Assembly: GCF_011065895.1 (NCBI RefSeq)
Contig: NZ_JAALCR010000005.1
Location: 1 to 64,000, forward strand
Direction: 5' to 3'
From: Paludisphaera rhizosphaerae
GTDB lineage: Bacteria > Planctomycetota > Planctomycetia > Isosphaerales > Isosphaeraceae
DNA: 64,000 bases
Each line of letters starts with the position of its first letter. Within the stretch, counting starts at the first letter, position 1. The position numbers and the translations under genes are program-made. Positions 53,267-61,567 of the stretch are shown piece by piece. Below the pieces are notes generated by a model. That model ran no database searches, was not told the origin of the DNA, and saw nothing but the letters and a program-made list of their open reading frames with translations.

Positions 53267-54151
53267 TTGGCGACGAGCGGCGGCGCGGCAAGTGCGGAAG
53301 ATCGTATCGGCGGCTATCGCGTCGTCCGGGTGCTCCATGCCGGCTCCACCGCCCTGGTCATGGAGGTCGTCGATGACTCCACCCATCGTCGCCTGGCCGT
53401 AAAACAACTTGCTCCCTCACGTTGCGACGACTCGTCCGAACGCCGCAAGTTCGCCTTCGAGGCCAAGGTCGGGCTTGATCTGCATCACCCCAACCTGATC
53501 CGAGTCCTGGAGTACGTCCCCGACCGCGAGCCTTACTTCGTCATGGAGTACTTCCAGGCCCCCAACCTAAAGCTTCCCCTGGTGAAGCCCACGGCCTACC
53601 CCATGCCGAAGGACCATCTCCACAAGATCATCCGCCAGGCCGCCACCGGACTGGCCTACATGCATGACAAGGGTTGGGTCCACCGCGACGTGAAGCCGGA
53701 GAACATCCTGGCCAACGCCGCCGGCGAAGTCCGGGTGATCGACTACAACATCGCCCTGAGGGCTCGTTCCGGCCTGGCTCGGCTCTTTTCCGGCAAGGTT
53801 CCTCGCCAGGGGACGGGGACCTACGTGGCCCCGGAGCAGATCCGCTGCGAGTCCCCCGCACCAACGGCTGACATCTACAGCTTCGGCTGCACCTGCTACG
53901 AGCTGACCTGCGGACGGCCTCCGTTTCGGGCCAACTCTCAGCAAGAGCTGCTGAGCAAGCATCAGCGCGAGCGGCCCATACCGCTCTCCTCGCGCGACGA
54001 ACAGATCACCCCTGAGTTCAACGACCTGATCATGCGGACGCTCCGCAAGCAGCCCGAAGAACGCCTTGCGACCCTTCACGAGTTCCTGACCGCCTTCCGG
54101 AATATTCGGATTTATCGAAACGACCCCGATCCGCAAGCCGATAATCAGTAA
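53267..54151 (+). CDS. Serine/threonine protein kinase with atypical nucleotide-loop and DYN motif
   Basis: 294 aa from TTG 53267 with AAAGGGG six bases upstream. Kinase domain from about residue 20: VLHAGSTALVMEVV replaces the GxGxxG loop, Lys in LAVKQL, HRDVKPENIL present, metal-binding DFG reads DYN (VIDYNIAL), then GTYVAPEQI and DIYSFGCTCYELTCGRPPF. The catalytic Asp and ligands remain, so activity is possible. No membrane segment. Divergent from the ATPase gene, 53 bases before accA on the same strand. Confidence 0.85.
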   Translation: MATSGGAASAEDRIGGYRVVRVLHAGSTALVMEVVDDSTHRRLAVKQLAPSRCDDSSERRKFAFEAKVGLDLHHPNLIRVLEYVPDREPYFVMEYFQAPNLKLPLVKPTAYPMPKDHLHKIIRQAATGLAYMHDKGWVHRDVKPENILANAAGEVRVIDYNIALRARSGLARLFSGKVPRQGTGTYVAPEQIRCESPAPTADIYSFGCTCYELTCGRPPFRANSQQELLSKHQRERPIPLSSRDEQITPEFNDLIMRTLRKQPEERLATLHEFLTAFRNIRIYRNDPDPQADNQ

Positions 54152-54204
54152 GAGCCGTATCGCGGATCGATCGAAAGTCCGACGCCCGCCCGTTCCCGAG
54201 GATC

Positions 54205-55251
54205 ATGCCCGCCATGCGCAGCGCCCACGAACAGCGACTCCCCTTCGAAGCCCCCATCTACGAGATGGAGCAGCGGCTCGTCGACATGGAGACGCAGTAC
54301 GCCAAGAACCGCGCCGGGGGCGAAGGCTCGAAGGTCGGCGACCAGATCCGCCTCCTCCGCCGCGAATTGGCCGGGCTGAAGCGTGAGATCTACTCGCAAC
54401 TGGACCCCTGGCAGACGGTGCAGGTCTCGCGGCATCCCCAGCGACCCCAAACGCGCGACTACATCGACCTGATCTTCGACCAGTTCCTGGAGCTGCACGG
54501 CGACCGGGCCATCGGCGACGACCAGGCCATCGTCACCGGTCTGGGCTACCTGGACGACATGAAGGTCATGTTCATCGGCCACCAGAAGGGGAAGAACCTG
54601 GCCGAGCGCACGGCCTGCCACTTCGGCTGCGCCCACCCCGAAGGCTATCGCAAGGCGCTCCTGAAGATGCGGTTCGCCGAGAAGTTCGGCCTGCCGATCG
54701 TCACCTTCATCGACACCCCCGGCGCCTATCCGGGGATCACGGCCGAGGAGCGCGGGCAGGCCGCGATCATCGCCGAGAATCTGATGGAGATGTCGGGCAT
54801 CAAGACGCCCATCGTCTGCGTGGTGATCGGCGAGGGGGGGTCGGGAGGCGCGCTGGGGATCGGCATCGGCGACCACCTGGGGATGCTGGAGCACACGTAC
54901 TACTCGGTCATCAGCCCCGAGGGCTGCGCCACGATCCTCTGGAAGGGGGCCGAGCACGCCCCCAAGGCGGCCGCCGCGCTGAAGTTCACCAGCCGCGACC
55001 TTCTCCGCTTCGGGATCATCGACGAGGTCGTGCAGGAGCCCCTCGGCGGCGCCCACCGCGACCACGCCGAGATGTCCGCCAACCTCAAGCAGTTCCTCCT
55101 CAGGAACCTCCGCAAACTCGTCGGCGTGCCGAAGGACGAGCTCCTCGACCGCCGCTACGAGAAGTACCGCAAGATCGGCGTCTTCCTCGACCAGGCCGCC
55201 GACGCCGAAGCCTCCGAGACGCTCCGCAACGGCCACGCCTCGGCTGTCTGA
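54205..55251 (+). CDS. accA: Acetyl-CoA carboxylase carboxyltransferase subunit alpha
   Basis: 348 aa subunit that, with AccD, transfers carboxyl from biotin to acetyl-CoA in the first step of fatty acid synthesis. Motifs: YEMEQRLVDME, GDRAIGDDQAIVTGL, PEGYRKALLKMRFAEKFGLP, FIDTPGAYPGITAEERGQ, VIGEGGSGGALGI and SPEGCATILWKG. Length is close to the usual 320 residues. AccD and biotin carboxylase genes are not adjacent. ATG 54205 and 54214 are both possible. Confidence 0.95.
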   Translation: MPAMRSAHEQRLPFEAPIYEMEQRLVDMETQYAKNRAGGEGSKVGDQIRLLRRELAGLKREIYSQLDPWQTVQVSRHPQRPQTRDYIDLIFDQFLELHGDRAIGDDQAIVTGLGYLDDMKVMFIGHQKGKNLAERTACHFGCAHPEGYRKALLKMRFAEKFGLPIVTFIDTPGAYPGITAEERGQAAIIAENLMEMSGIKTPIVCVVIGEGGSGGALGIGIGDHLGMLEHTYYSVISPEGCATILWKGAEHAPKAAAALKFTSRDLLRFGIIDEVVQEPLGGAHRDHAEMSANLKQFLLRNLRKLVGVPKDELLDRRYEKYRKIGVFLDQAADAEASETLRNGHASAV

Positions 55252-55286
55252 GGCGACGGTCCCTGACATCACATCAAGGTGCGACG

Positions 55287-55817
55287 ATGGCCGCCGCAAA
55301 GCGCAAGGGGCTCTCCGTCGAGGACCTGATGGTTTTTACCGCGACGGCGGCCGTCGTCCTGTCCTTGATCCCGCAACCATCGGCGCCGCACCGAAGGTCG
55401 GAGGCGCCGTTCATCGCCTGGTGCCTCCTGCCGATCCCCGTCTTCGCGACGAGATGGTATCGCAGAGCTCGCCCAGTCCTGGTCCGTCGCCTGGGAGTTA
55501 GAGGAACGGCCCCCGGGGATCTCGACGACGAATTTGAGATTTCGTCACCCTTCCCGAAGGTCGAGATCCAACCTCGGTTGTTCGACGAACTGGTCGGGAA
55601 CCTCTGGGACGCGCTCGGGGTGATCTGGATCGTCGCCTCGTTGCTCACTCTCATTCCACCAGTCGGGGAGATCATCATAGGCCTGGGATTCATGTGTCTC
55701 GGGACTTTGGCGACGATCCTCCTCCTCAGCGTCCTCGATCGAAACGCCCTCCCCTTCCTGCTGGTCGGGGCCTATGTGATCGGGGGGATCTTGGTAGCCG
55801 TCCTGACCGATCAGTGA
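55287..55817 (+). CDS. Membrane protein, paralogue of the gene at 56.8 kb
   Basis: 176 aa. Opens with SVEDLMVFTATAAVVLSLI, then two further hydrophobic regions (near residues 45-55 and 115-170). The opening closely matches TLGDLMVFTTAAAVSLAVL of the protein at 56809, the two flanking a hydrolase gene. Such short DLMVFT-type openings recur in planctomycete membrane proteins of unknown role. Confidence 0.7.
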   Translation: MAAAKRKGLSVEDLMVFTATAAVVLSLIPQPSAPHRRSEAPFIAWCLLPIPVFATRWYRRARPVLVRRLGVRGTAPGDLDDEFEISSPFPKVEIQPRLFDELVGNLWDALGVIWIVASLLTLIPPVGEIIIGLGFMCLGTLATILLLSVLDRNALPFLLVGAYVIGGILVAVLTDQ

Positions 55818-55897
55818 GATTCACCTACGCGTCTTCTTCGATCAACAATTGTCTCAATCCGGCCGGAGCATTTTTGAGCAAACGGCCTCAGCGGCGA

Positions 55898-56812
55898 ATG
55901 AAATCCTTGCCTCCTCAACGTCCTCTCCTCATCGCATTCCTCGGCTTCGGCATCGCCTGCGGCGGTCCCGTGCCCGATGACGACCCGCCACGCCCGACGC
56001 CCGGCCTGGAGCTTCGCGACGAGGACTACGCCCAGGCCCGCGCCGGCTTCGCGACCAAGCTCGTCCGCCACGGGCCGTCGCCCGCGCCGAGCAATCCCGC
56101 CGCGACGCCGCCCGACGCCGTGGCTGTCGAATACCAGTCTGGCGACCTGCGGCTCCAGGCCTATCGAAACCAAAGGTCAGGCGACGGCGCGAAGCGACCG
56201 GCGGTGTTGTTCCTGCACGGCGGCTTCGCCTTCGGCGACGGCGATTGGGAGATGTCCCAGCCGTTTCGCGACGCTGGGTTCGTTGTGATGACGCCCCTCC
56301 TGCGCGGGGAGAACGGCCAACCGGGAGACTTCAGCCTCTTCTATAACGAGGTGGACGACGTCCTGGCCGCGGCCGAGACGCTCGCCGCCGAGGCTGACGT
56401 CGACCCGCACAACATCTTCGTCACCGGCCACAGCGTCGGCGGCACGCTGGCGATGCTGGCCGCGCTGACGTCCCACCGATTCCGTGCCGCCGCCTCGATG
56501 TCCGGCTCGCCCGATGCGGCCGTTTACCTGCAAGCCAGCCGATCGAAGCCCCCGTTCGATGCGACCGACCCGACCGAAATCCGCCTCCGCTCGGCCGTCG
56601 CCTACGCATCCAGCTATAAGTGTCCGATCCGGCTCTATTGCGGCGACGAGGAGTTCTGGCTGCAAAGTCCGACCCAGCGCACGGCGATCCTGGCAAAACG
56701 GTCGGGCATCGACGCCCAGGCCGTCGAGACGCCCGGCGACCACTTCTCGTCGGTCCCGGAGGCCGTCCGCAGCAGCATCAACTTCTTCCGCAACGTCTCG
56801 GCCTCCGAATGA
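55898..56812 (+). CDS. Alpha/beta hydrolase lipoprotein
   Basis: 304 aa. The N terminus (LLIAFLGFGIACGG) ends in a lipobox-like GIAC. Hydrolase part: VLFLHGGFAFGDGDWEMS, nucleophile GHSVGG (about residue 176), a FDATDPTEIRLRSAVAY stretch, acid region YCGDEEFW and terminal His in GDHFSSVPE. Resembles the dipeptidyl-peptidase/prolyl-oligopeptidase-like branch. Start ATG 55898; in-frame TTG 55874 is alternative. ATGA overlap with the next gene. Confidence 0.82.
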   Translation: MKSLPPQRPLLIAFLGFGIACGGPVPDDDPPRPTPGLELRDEDYAQARAGFATKLVRHGPSPAPSNPAATPPDAVAVEYQSGDLRLQAYRNQRSGDGAKRPAVLFLHGGFAFGDGDWEMSQPFRDAGFVVMTPLLRGENGQPGDFSLFYNEVDDVLAAAETLAAEADVDPHNIFVTGHSVGGTLAMLAALTSHRFRAAASMSGSPDAAVYLQASRSKPPFDATDPTEIRLRSAVAYASSYKCPIRLYCGDEEFWLQSPTQRTAILAKRSGIDAQAVETPGDHFSSVPEAVRSSINFFRNVSASE

Positions 56813-57393
56813 AGAATGCCGCATCATCCAAACCAAAGATGATATCGCAGACCAGGCCACGCCCTCTGTTCACTCTAGGCGATCTGATGGTCTTCACGAC
56901 CGCCGCGGCCGTCAGTCTGGCCGTTCTGGCGTCGTCTCGCCCTGACCGGTTCGCGACTTATAGCTCGGTCTATGCGGCCATCCTGGCACCGGTTCCGTTC
57001 TTCGTCACGATCGCGTTCCGGGCGATTCGTCGATTCTACGCCTGGTATGCGAGCATCGACGTCGAAGCCCCGATCGACGACACGCCTTCCGCGGGCGAAC
57101 GCCCCCACGACATGATCTGCCACTTCCTGCTTGGAGTCCTCGGGATCCTCTGGATGCCCGTCGCCTTCGTCGACGTTCCGTTGGACACGCCTTGCTTCTC
57201 GGCGATACCGATGGCTCTCGGGCTCTGCTTCGTGCCGATGGTGGGGATTTACAGCCTCATGGACCGCGCCTGGTTTCGGCTGGGGTGGATGGCAGCGGCC
57301 TTCATCGTTCTGACCGCTATGCCGGAGGCGCTCTCCTTCGCCCTCCCCTCGTTGTTCTCGATCTACGGCTTCACCACACAAACTCAGAGGTGA
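56809..57393 (+). CDS. Membrane protein, paralogue of the gene at 55.3 kb
   Basis: 194 aa. TLGDLMVFTTAAAVSLAVLA near residue 23 aligns with the opening of the upstream protein; about four further hydrophobic segments follow. ATGA overlap with the hydrolase gene fixes the start and implies coupling. Function unknown. Confidence 0.7.
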   Translation: MKNAASSKPKMISQTRPRPLFTLGDLMVFTTAAAVSLAVLASSRPDRFATYSSVYAAILAPVPFFVTIAFRAIRRFYAWYASIDVEAPIDDTPSAGERPHDMICHFLLGVLGILWMPVAFVDVPLDTPCFSAIPMALGLCFVPMVGIYSLMDRAWFRLGWMAAAFIVLTAMPEALSFALPSLFSIYGFTTQTQR

Positions 57394-57407
57394 CCCTCGC
57401 GCGCGAC

Positions 57408-57437
57408 GACGCCCCGCGACCCTTGGACCGGGGCGTC
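57408..57437. terminator. Bidirectional terminator candidate
   Basis: Nine-base perfect arms GACGCCCCG/CGGGGCGTC with a twelve-base loop, in the 55-base spacer between the convergent membrane-protein and DUF1559 genes. Confidence 0.55.
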
Positions 57438-57448
57438 ACCCTCGGATC

Positions 57449-58441
57449 TCAGTAGGCGTCCGCCGAGATGATCTCACCGTTGGCGCGGGAGATGATGTTG
57501 GCGAACACCTGAATGGTTGCGGTTTCCTTGATGAAATGCACTGAACCGTCGGCGAAGAGGTGATGCGCACCGCCAGGGTGGAAGCTGAAGACCTCGTTGG
57601 CGTTCGTGCAGTTCGTGTGGCAAGGGCCGGGGTTGCTCATGCCGTCCATCGTGAAGCCGTGAAGTCCGTAGGGGCTGTCACGATCGGCCCAGCCGGCGCC
57701 TGAGACGCGGACCCGAGGCGAGGACCCGACCGCGTTCGAGGCCGTAAGCTTGTTGCCCCGCCGCCAGATGTCGGGACGGCCGGCGTCTTCGGAGATGACC
57801 AGCGTGTTCGAGGTCCCGTCCACGATCTCGGCGATCGTCCGCACGACGTTGGCCTGCATGACGCCGGCGTACGTCCCCGGCGCAACGAAGCCGGCGTTGA
57901 CCAGAGTCGCCTGAACGCTGTTGTTCGGGCCGTAGTCGCCGGCGACCGCCTGCCAGCCCTTGAAGCCGCCGGAGTTGTTGGTATCGATCCGCGGCGAGTT
58001 CGGCGTCGAGGGGCACATCATCAGGTTCAGGTTCGTCAGCATGACCGTCGAGTTGCCGCGATCGCGAAAATCGAGCATGAGGTTGTATGAGTTGGCGAGA
58101 TTCCCCTGCTCGGCGAACGGCAGCAGCAAAACCGCCCAGCCATGCTCCACCAACTGGCCCGTGATCAGGGGCCCGACGTTGATGTTGAGCTTCGGGAAAA
58201 CGTCGTCCACGGCCGCCGGCGCGAAGAATCCGTTGGCGCTCTCGAAATTGTGCAGAGCCAGCCCCATCTGCTTCAGGTTGTTCATGCACTGCATCCGCCT
58301 GGCCGCTTCTCGCGCAGCCTGAACAGCGGGCAACAACAGCGAGATCAACACCGCGATGATCGCGATCACCACCAGAAGCTCGATCAGTGTGAATCCGAAC
58401 CGGACTCGACAGCCGCCGAATGAATACTTTTTAATACACAT
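57449..58441 (-). CDS. DUF1559 prepilin-like protein
   Basis: 330 aa. Type-IV-pilin-like leader: short basic head, then GFTLIELLVVIAIIAVLISLLLPAVQAAREAARRMQ-type helix (the processing site at GF). The remainder is the DUF1559 head with SSRIDT-like sequence (TPNSPRIDTN), and near the C terminus FSFHPGGAHHLFADGSVHFI, a signature of this planctomycete family. Hundreds of copies per genome are known; function unsettled, perhaps surface pseudopilins. ATG 58441 used; 58459 is alternative. Confidence 0.92.
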   Translation of the reverse strand: MCIKKYSFGGCRVRFGFTLIELLVVIAIIAVLISLLLPAVQAAREAARRMQCMNNLKQMGLALHNFESANGFFAPAAVDDVFPKLNINVGPLITGQLVEHGWAVLLLPFAEQGNLANSYNLMLDFRDRGNSTVMLTNLNLMMCPSTPNSPRIDTNNSGGFKGWQAVAGDYGPNNSVQATLVNAGFVAPGTYAGVMQANVVRTIAEIVDGTSNTLVISEDAGRPDIWRRGNKLTASNAVGSSPRVRVSGAGWADRDSPYGLHGFTMDGMSNPGPCHTNCTNANEVFSFHPGGAHHLFADGSVHFIKETATIQVFANIISRANGEIISADAY

Positions 58442-58585
58442 GTCGTCCTGTGAACTCATCGGTAAGCATTGAATTCGCACAGAGCAAGGACGACAGGGTA
58501 CTCCTTGAACCTTCGGATCCGATGAATGAAGTGAGAAGAATGCGTTGAGATGCAGGAGCGCGGCGACAGCTTCGCGCAGGCTCCC

Positions 58586-59992
58586 TCAACCGATGACGCT
58601 GAGGTATCCCCGGCGATACCAATCGTCGACGGCGGCTCCGTCGCAGCCGACGGCGGCCGCTTCATCGCGTGTGAAACCTTCGGGAAGGCTGTCCACGAGA
58701 CGGACCAACCGCGGATCCTCGATGTGGACGCCGTGGTAGTCGTGATAGATCCGATCTCCCCGAAGGTCGCACCAGGGGGCGAGGGCGAAGCGGGTCGATG
58801 CACTCATCGGGTCCAGACGATAGCTCATCGGCGGCTGCTTGGTCGCGCCCAGGATCGCGTCGGCGTAGGCTTTGAGTTGATCGGCGACGCTGTAATGGCG
58901 ACGCAAGTAGGCGAGCGTCTCGGGCGACGTCCGTCGACGCTCCCGGAGGATCGCCGCGGCGCGGGCCGCGGCGTCATCGTGATCGTCGAACGGGACCTTG
59001 TCGATCAGGTCGTCGGGCAGGATGGAGCGATTGCTGCTGACGCGGGAAACGATCGCCGGCGTGCCGCAGCCGAGCGACTCGTAGGCCGAGTTGCCGAACG
59101 CCTCCACGAAGCTGCCGAGCACGAGCGTCACGCCGCCCAGGCTGTAATACTCGGGCATCAGCCGGTGCGGCAGCCAGCCGTGGAAGACAAAGACCTCGCT
59201 CAACCCGCGCCGCCGGATCTCGGCGGCCATGTCGTCCAGGTAGCGCGCCATCTCGGGCGTCTCGGGCGCGTCGAACCACTGGGGTGCCAGCACCTTCAGG
59301 TCGTGGAAGCGGTACTGGTTCACGAGACGATCGACGACCTCAATGGTCTGCTTCAGCCCCTTGGTCAACTCGGGCCGATGCGGGTGCAGAACGATTGTGT
59401 GCCGGGAGGGATCGACGCCGAGGATGCCGAGCAATTCAGCGGACGGCGGCGTCGGCCGGAAGAATTCCCAGTCGAAACCGTTGGGGATCACCCGCGTCCG
59501 AGGGCTGAGATCGGTCAGGAATCGCCCGGCGGTGGCCAGCACCGAATCGCGGCAATAGTCGGTCACGGCGATCAGGGCGTCGGCCTGGAACAAGAAGCTC
59601 CCCAGCATCGTCTCCGGATAGACGCAGTCGCGGAGAGAGACCACGCTCGGCACAGCGTGGCAGAGCGCAGGGAAGAGGATCTCGCCGTCGTGGAGGTAGA
59701 GCCGATCCGCGTCTGCCAACTCGTCGGCTACCTGCTGGATGATGTCGGCGAAGCGGTACGCCGGCACGTCGTAGGGCATCGGGAACGGCTGCTTGAAGTT
59801 GAAGCGCCGCTTCACGATCACGCGATCCCCCCAGCGCAGGTCGGTATCCTCGCCGGGTCTCGCCGTGCAGAGGACGGTCACGTCGTGGCCAAGGTCGCCC
59901 AGATGCTCCGCGATCCGCCGCAGGTGCTTTGTCGACCCGCCGATCACCTTGTCGGCGAAGAGCGGGTTGATGGTGCCGATGACGATCTTCAC
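58586..59992 (-). CDS. Glycosyltransferase family 4-type
   Basis: 468 aa GT-B fold transferase. N-terminal IGGSTKHLRRIAEHLGDLGHDVTVL, centre ALIAVTDYCRDSV and IPNGFDWEFF, C-terminal donor domain with FHGWLPHRLMPEYYSLGG, and LVLGSFVEAFGNSAYESLGCGTPAIVSR, where EAFGNSxxESL carries the usual Glu pair. The acceptor is unknown. A second glycosyltransferase precedes it on the same strand (46-base gap), suggesting a small polysaccharide or glycolipid locus. The tail beyond residue 390 is unique. Confidence 0.88.
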   Translation of the reverse strand: MKIVIGTINPLFADKVIGGSTKHLRRIAEHLGDLGHDVTVLCTARPGEDTDLRWGDRVIVKRRFNFKQPFPMPYDVPAYRFADIIQQVADELADADRLYLHDGEILFPALCHAVPSVVSLRDCVYPETMLGSFLFQADALIAVTDYCRDSVLATAGRFLTDLSPRTRVIPNGFDWEFFRPTPPSAELLGILGVDPSRHTIVLHPHRPELTKGLKQTIEVVDRLVNQYRFHDLKVLAPQWFDAPETPEMARYLDDMAAEIRRRGLSEVFVFHGWLPHRLMPEYYSLGGVTLVLGSFVEAFGNSAYESLGCGTPAIVSRVSSNRSILPDDLIDKVPFDDHDDAAARAAAILRERRRTSPETLAYLRRHYSVADQLKAYADAILGATKQPPMSYRLDPMSASTRFALAPWCDLRGDRIYHDYHGVHIEDPRLVRLVDSLPEGFTRDEAAAVGCDGAAVDDWYRRGYLSVIG

Positions 59993-60038
59993 GGGGCCGT
60001 CCCTTCCGAGATCGATGAATGCCAGGCCTTCACGGCGG

Positions 60039-60839
60039 TCAAGCCCGAAGGAGAGCCTGAAAGAGCAGGTCGTGCTCGTCCACCCAGGCCCGCCAGGTGC
60101 GAGTCATGACGTGTTCGCGGAGGGCCTGTCGCTTGGCGACAAGGCCCAGCAGAATACGACGCAGCGCCTCGACGTCGCCGGTTGGGTACTCAATGTGAGG
60201 AAACTCCTCGACCCAACCGATCGGCGGAGCGATGACCTCCTTGCCGCAGGCGAGAGCCTCGAGCATGCACATGGGTCCGCCCTCGTAAAGCGAGCTGATC
60301 AGGATGTAGTCCTGGTCATTGTAGAAGGCGGGCATGCCCGAAACGTCGATCATGCGCCCCCCGCCGGGCCAGCCTCGCCCAGTGAAACTCCAGCGAATCC
60401 CAGGCAGATCGAGGAGCTGCGCGATAATCGCCTCGCCCTTGCGTCCCGAATCATACGTTCGACCGACGACGCCGATACGGACTTCGGGGCGGAAGAAGTC
60501 GAGGTCGACCCCGGGCGAGATGACCGAGACGGCCGACACACCCTTTTGAACCATGGCCTCGGCGTATCGGAGAGACTGGCATGTGCAGTGATCAAAATCG
60601 CGGGCCGCGGCCCAAAACTTCGCCCGACGTTCCTCGTCGGCCTCGATGTGCGTGAAAAAGCCCGCCACCCGAGGTGCCGTGCGGCGAGCGTATGTCAGAT
60701 AGGGGAGGTGGTAACAAAGCGTGGCGCCCGATCGATCGTCGAGGCCATAGGCGACATCGTCGAGTTCCCTCGTCAGCCGCGAGGCGAGTTGCTCGATGAT
60801 CCAGCCCTCATCGCAGATCTTGATGTAGATCGATTTCAT
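60039..60839 (-). CDS. Small glycosyltransferase (GT4-like)
   Basis: 266 aa, shorter than usual GT-B enzymes because the N-terminal domain is abbreviated. Key parts: SVISPGVDLDFFRPE, IGVVGRTYDSGRKGEAII, YILISSLYEGGPMCMLEALACGKEVIAPPIGWVEEF, the donor-binding EGGPxxxLEA stretch. Probably nucleotide-sugar dependent; acceptor unknown. Paired with the larger glycosyltransferase downstream. Confidence 0.78.
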   Translation of the reverse strand: MKSIYIKICDEGWIIEQLASRLTRELDDVAYGLDDRSGATLCYHLPYLTYARRTAPRVAGFFTHIEADEERRAKFWAAARDFDHCTCQSLRYAEAMVQKGVSAVSVISPGVDLDFFRPEVRIGVVGRTYDSGRKGEAIIAQLLDLPGIRWSFTGRGWPGGGRMIDVSGMPAFYNDQDYILISSLYEGGPMCMLEALACGKEVIAPPIGWVEEFPHIEYPTGDVEALRRILLGLVAKRQALREHVMTRTWRAWVDEHDLLFQALLRA

Positions 60840-60868
60840 AAGCCGCGGCGGACGAAAGACTGTTGGGA

Positions 60869-61567
60869 TCAGCGCCGAGCCGATGCCTTAGCCCGGTAGG
60901 ATAAGAAGAGTCGTCCCGAGGCTCCCTGTCGAACCGACTCCAGAACCAACGGTCGAACCGATGCCCCCGGGAAGCCCGCCCCGCCGAACGCCGTGGGAGC
61001 CTTGTCGCCGCCGAAGACGAGGGGGCAAATCGTCAGGTGAATCCGGTCGACCAATCCCGCCGCGATCATGGCGAAATTCAGCGAGCCGCCGCCTTCGAGG
61101 AGAAGATGACGCATGCCGCGTTCACCAAGCTCCGCCACGGCCTGCTCCAAATCGAGATCGCCGGAAGCCGTCGAAACCGCGATGACTTCCGCAGCACCCT
61201 TCAGTCCCTCGACCCGATCCTTTGGAGCGTCGTCGCCGCAGACGACGAACCTTCGGACGCCCGGCGTTTCGAAGAAGCGAGAGCCTTTCACGGGAAAGTC
61301 CAGCGACCGGCTCACGATGACGCCGTCGGGTTGGTCGGGCTTGCCGGCATCGCGTCGGTGGGCGACCTTCTCCACTGCTTTGATGGTGAGCGGCGGGTCT
61401 TCCTCGCGGAGCGTCCCGGCACCGATCATCACGGCGTCGGCCTCGGCGCGGAGGTCTTCCATCAGGGCTCGGTCTTCAGGACCGCCGAAGCCGTGAAGGT
61501 CGCGGTCGGCCGTCGTGAGCTTGCCGTCGATCGAGATCGCGGCGTTCATCGCGATGAACGGTCTCAT
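60869..61567 (-). CDS. RibD C-terminal-type (DHFR-like) reductase
   Basis: 232 aa NADPH-dependent reductase of the RibD reductase-domain superfamily. Motifs: MNAAISIDGKLTTADRD, MIGAGTLREEDPPLT, HLLLEGGGSLNFAMIAAGLVDRIHLTICPLVFGG. No deaminase domain, so it is not a full RibD. It overlaps the upstream FolE2-like gene by four bases (ATGA), placing it with pterin rather than riboflavin synthesis: possibly a dihydropterin reductase. That reading is inferred from context only. Confidence 0.85.
   Translation of the reverse strand: MRPFIAMNAAISIDGKLTTADRDLHGFGGPEDRALMEDLRAEADAVMIGAGTLREEDPPLTIKAVEKVAHRRDAGKPDQPDGVIVSRSLDFPVKGSRFFETPGVRRFVVCGDDAPKDRVEGLKGAAEVIAVSTASGDLDLEQAVAELGERGMRHLLLEGGGSLNFAMIAAGLVDRIHLTICPLVFGGDKAPTAFGGAGFPGASVRPLVLESVRQGASGRLFLSYRAKASARR

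Noticed and set aside
58550-60109. 519-residue plus-strand open frame over the glycosyltransferase gene
   Set aside because: Antisense shadow of a clear GT4-type gene.
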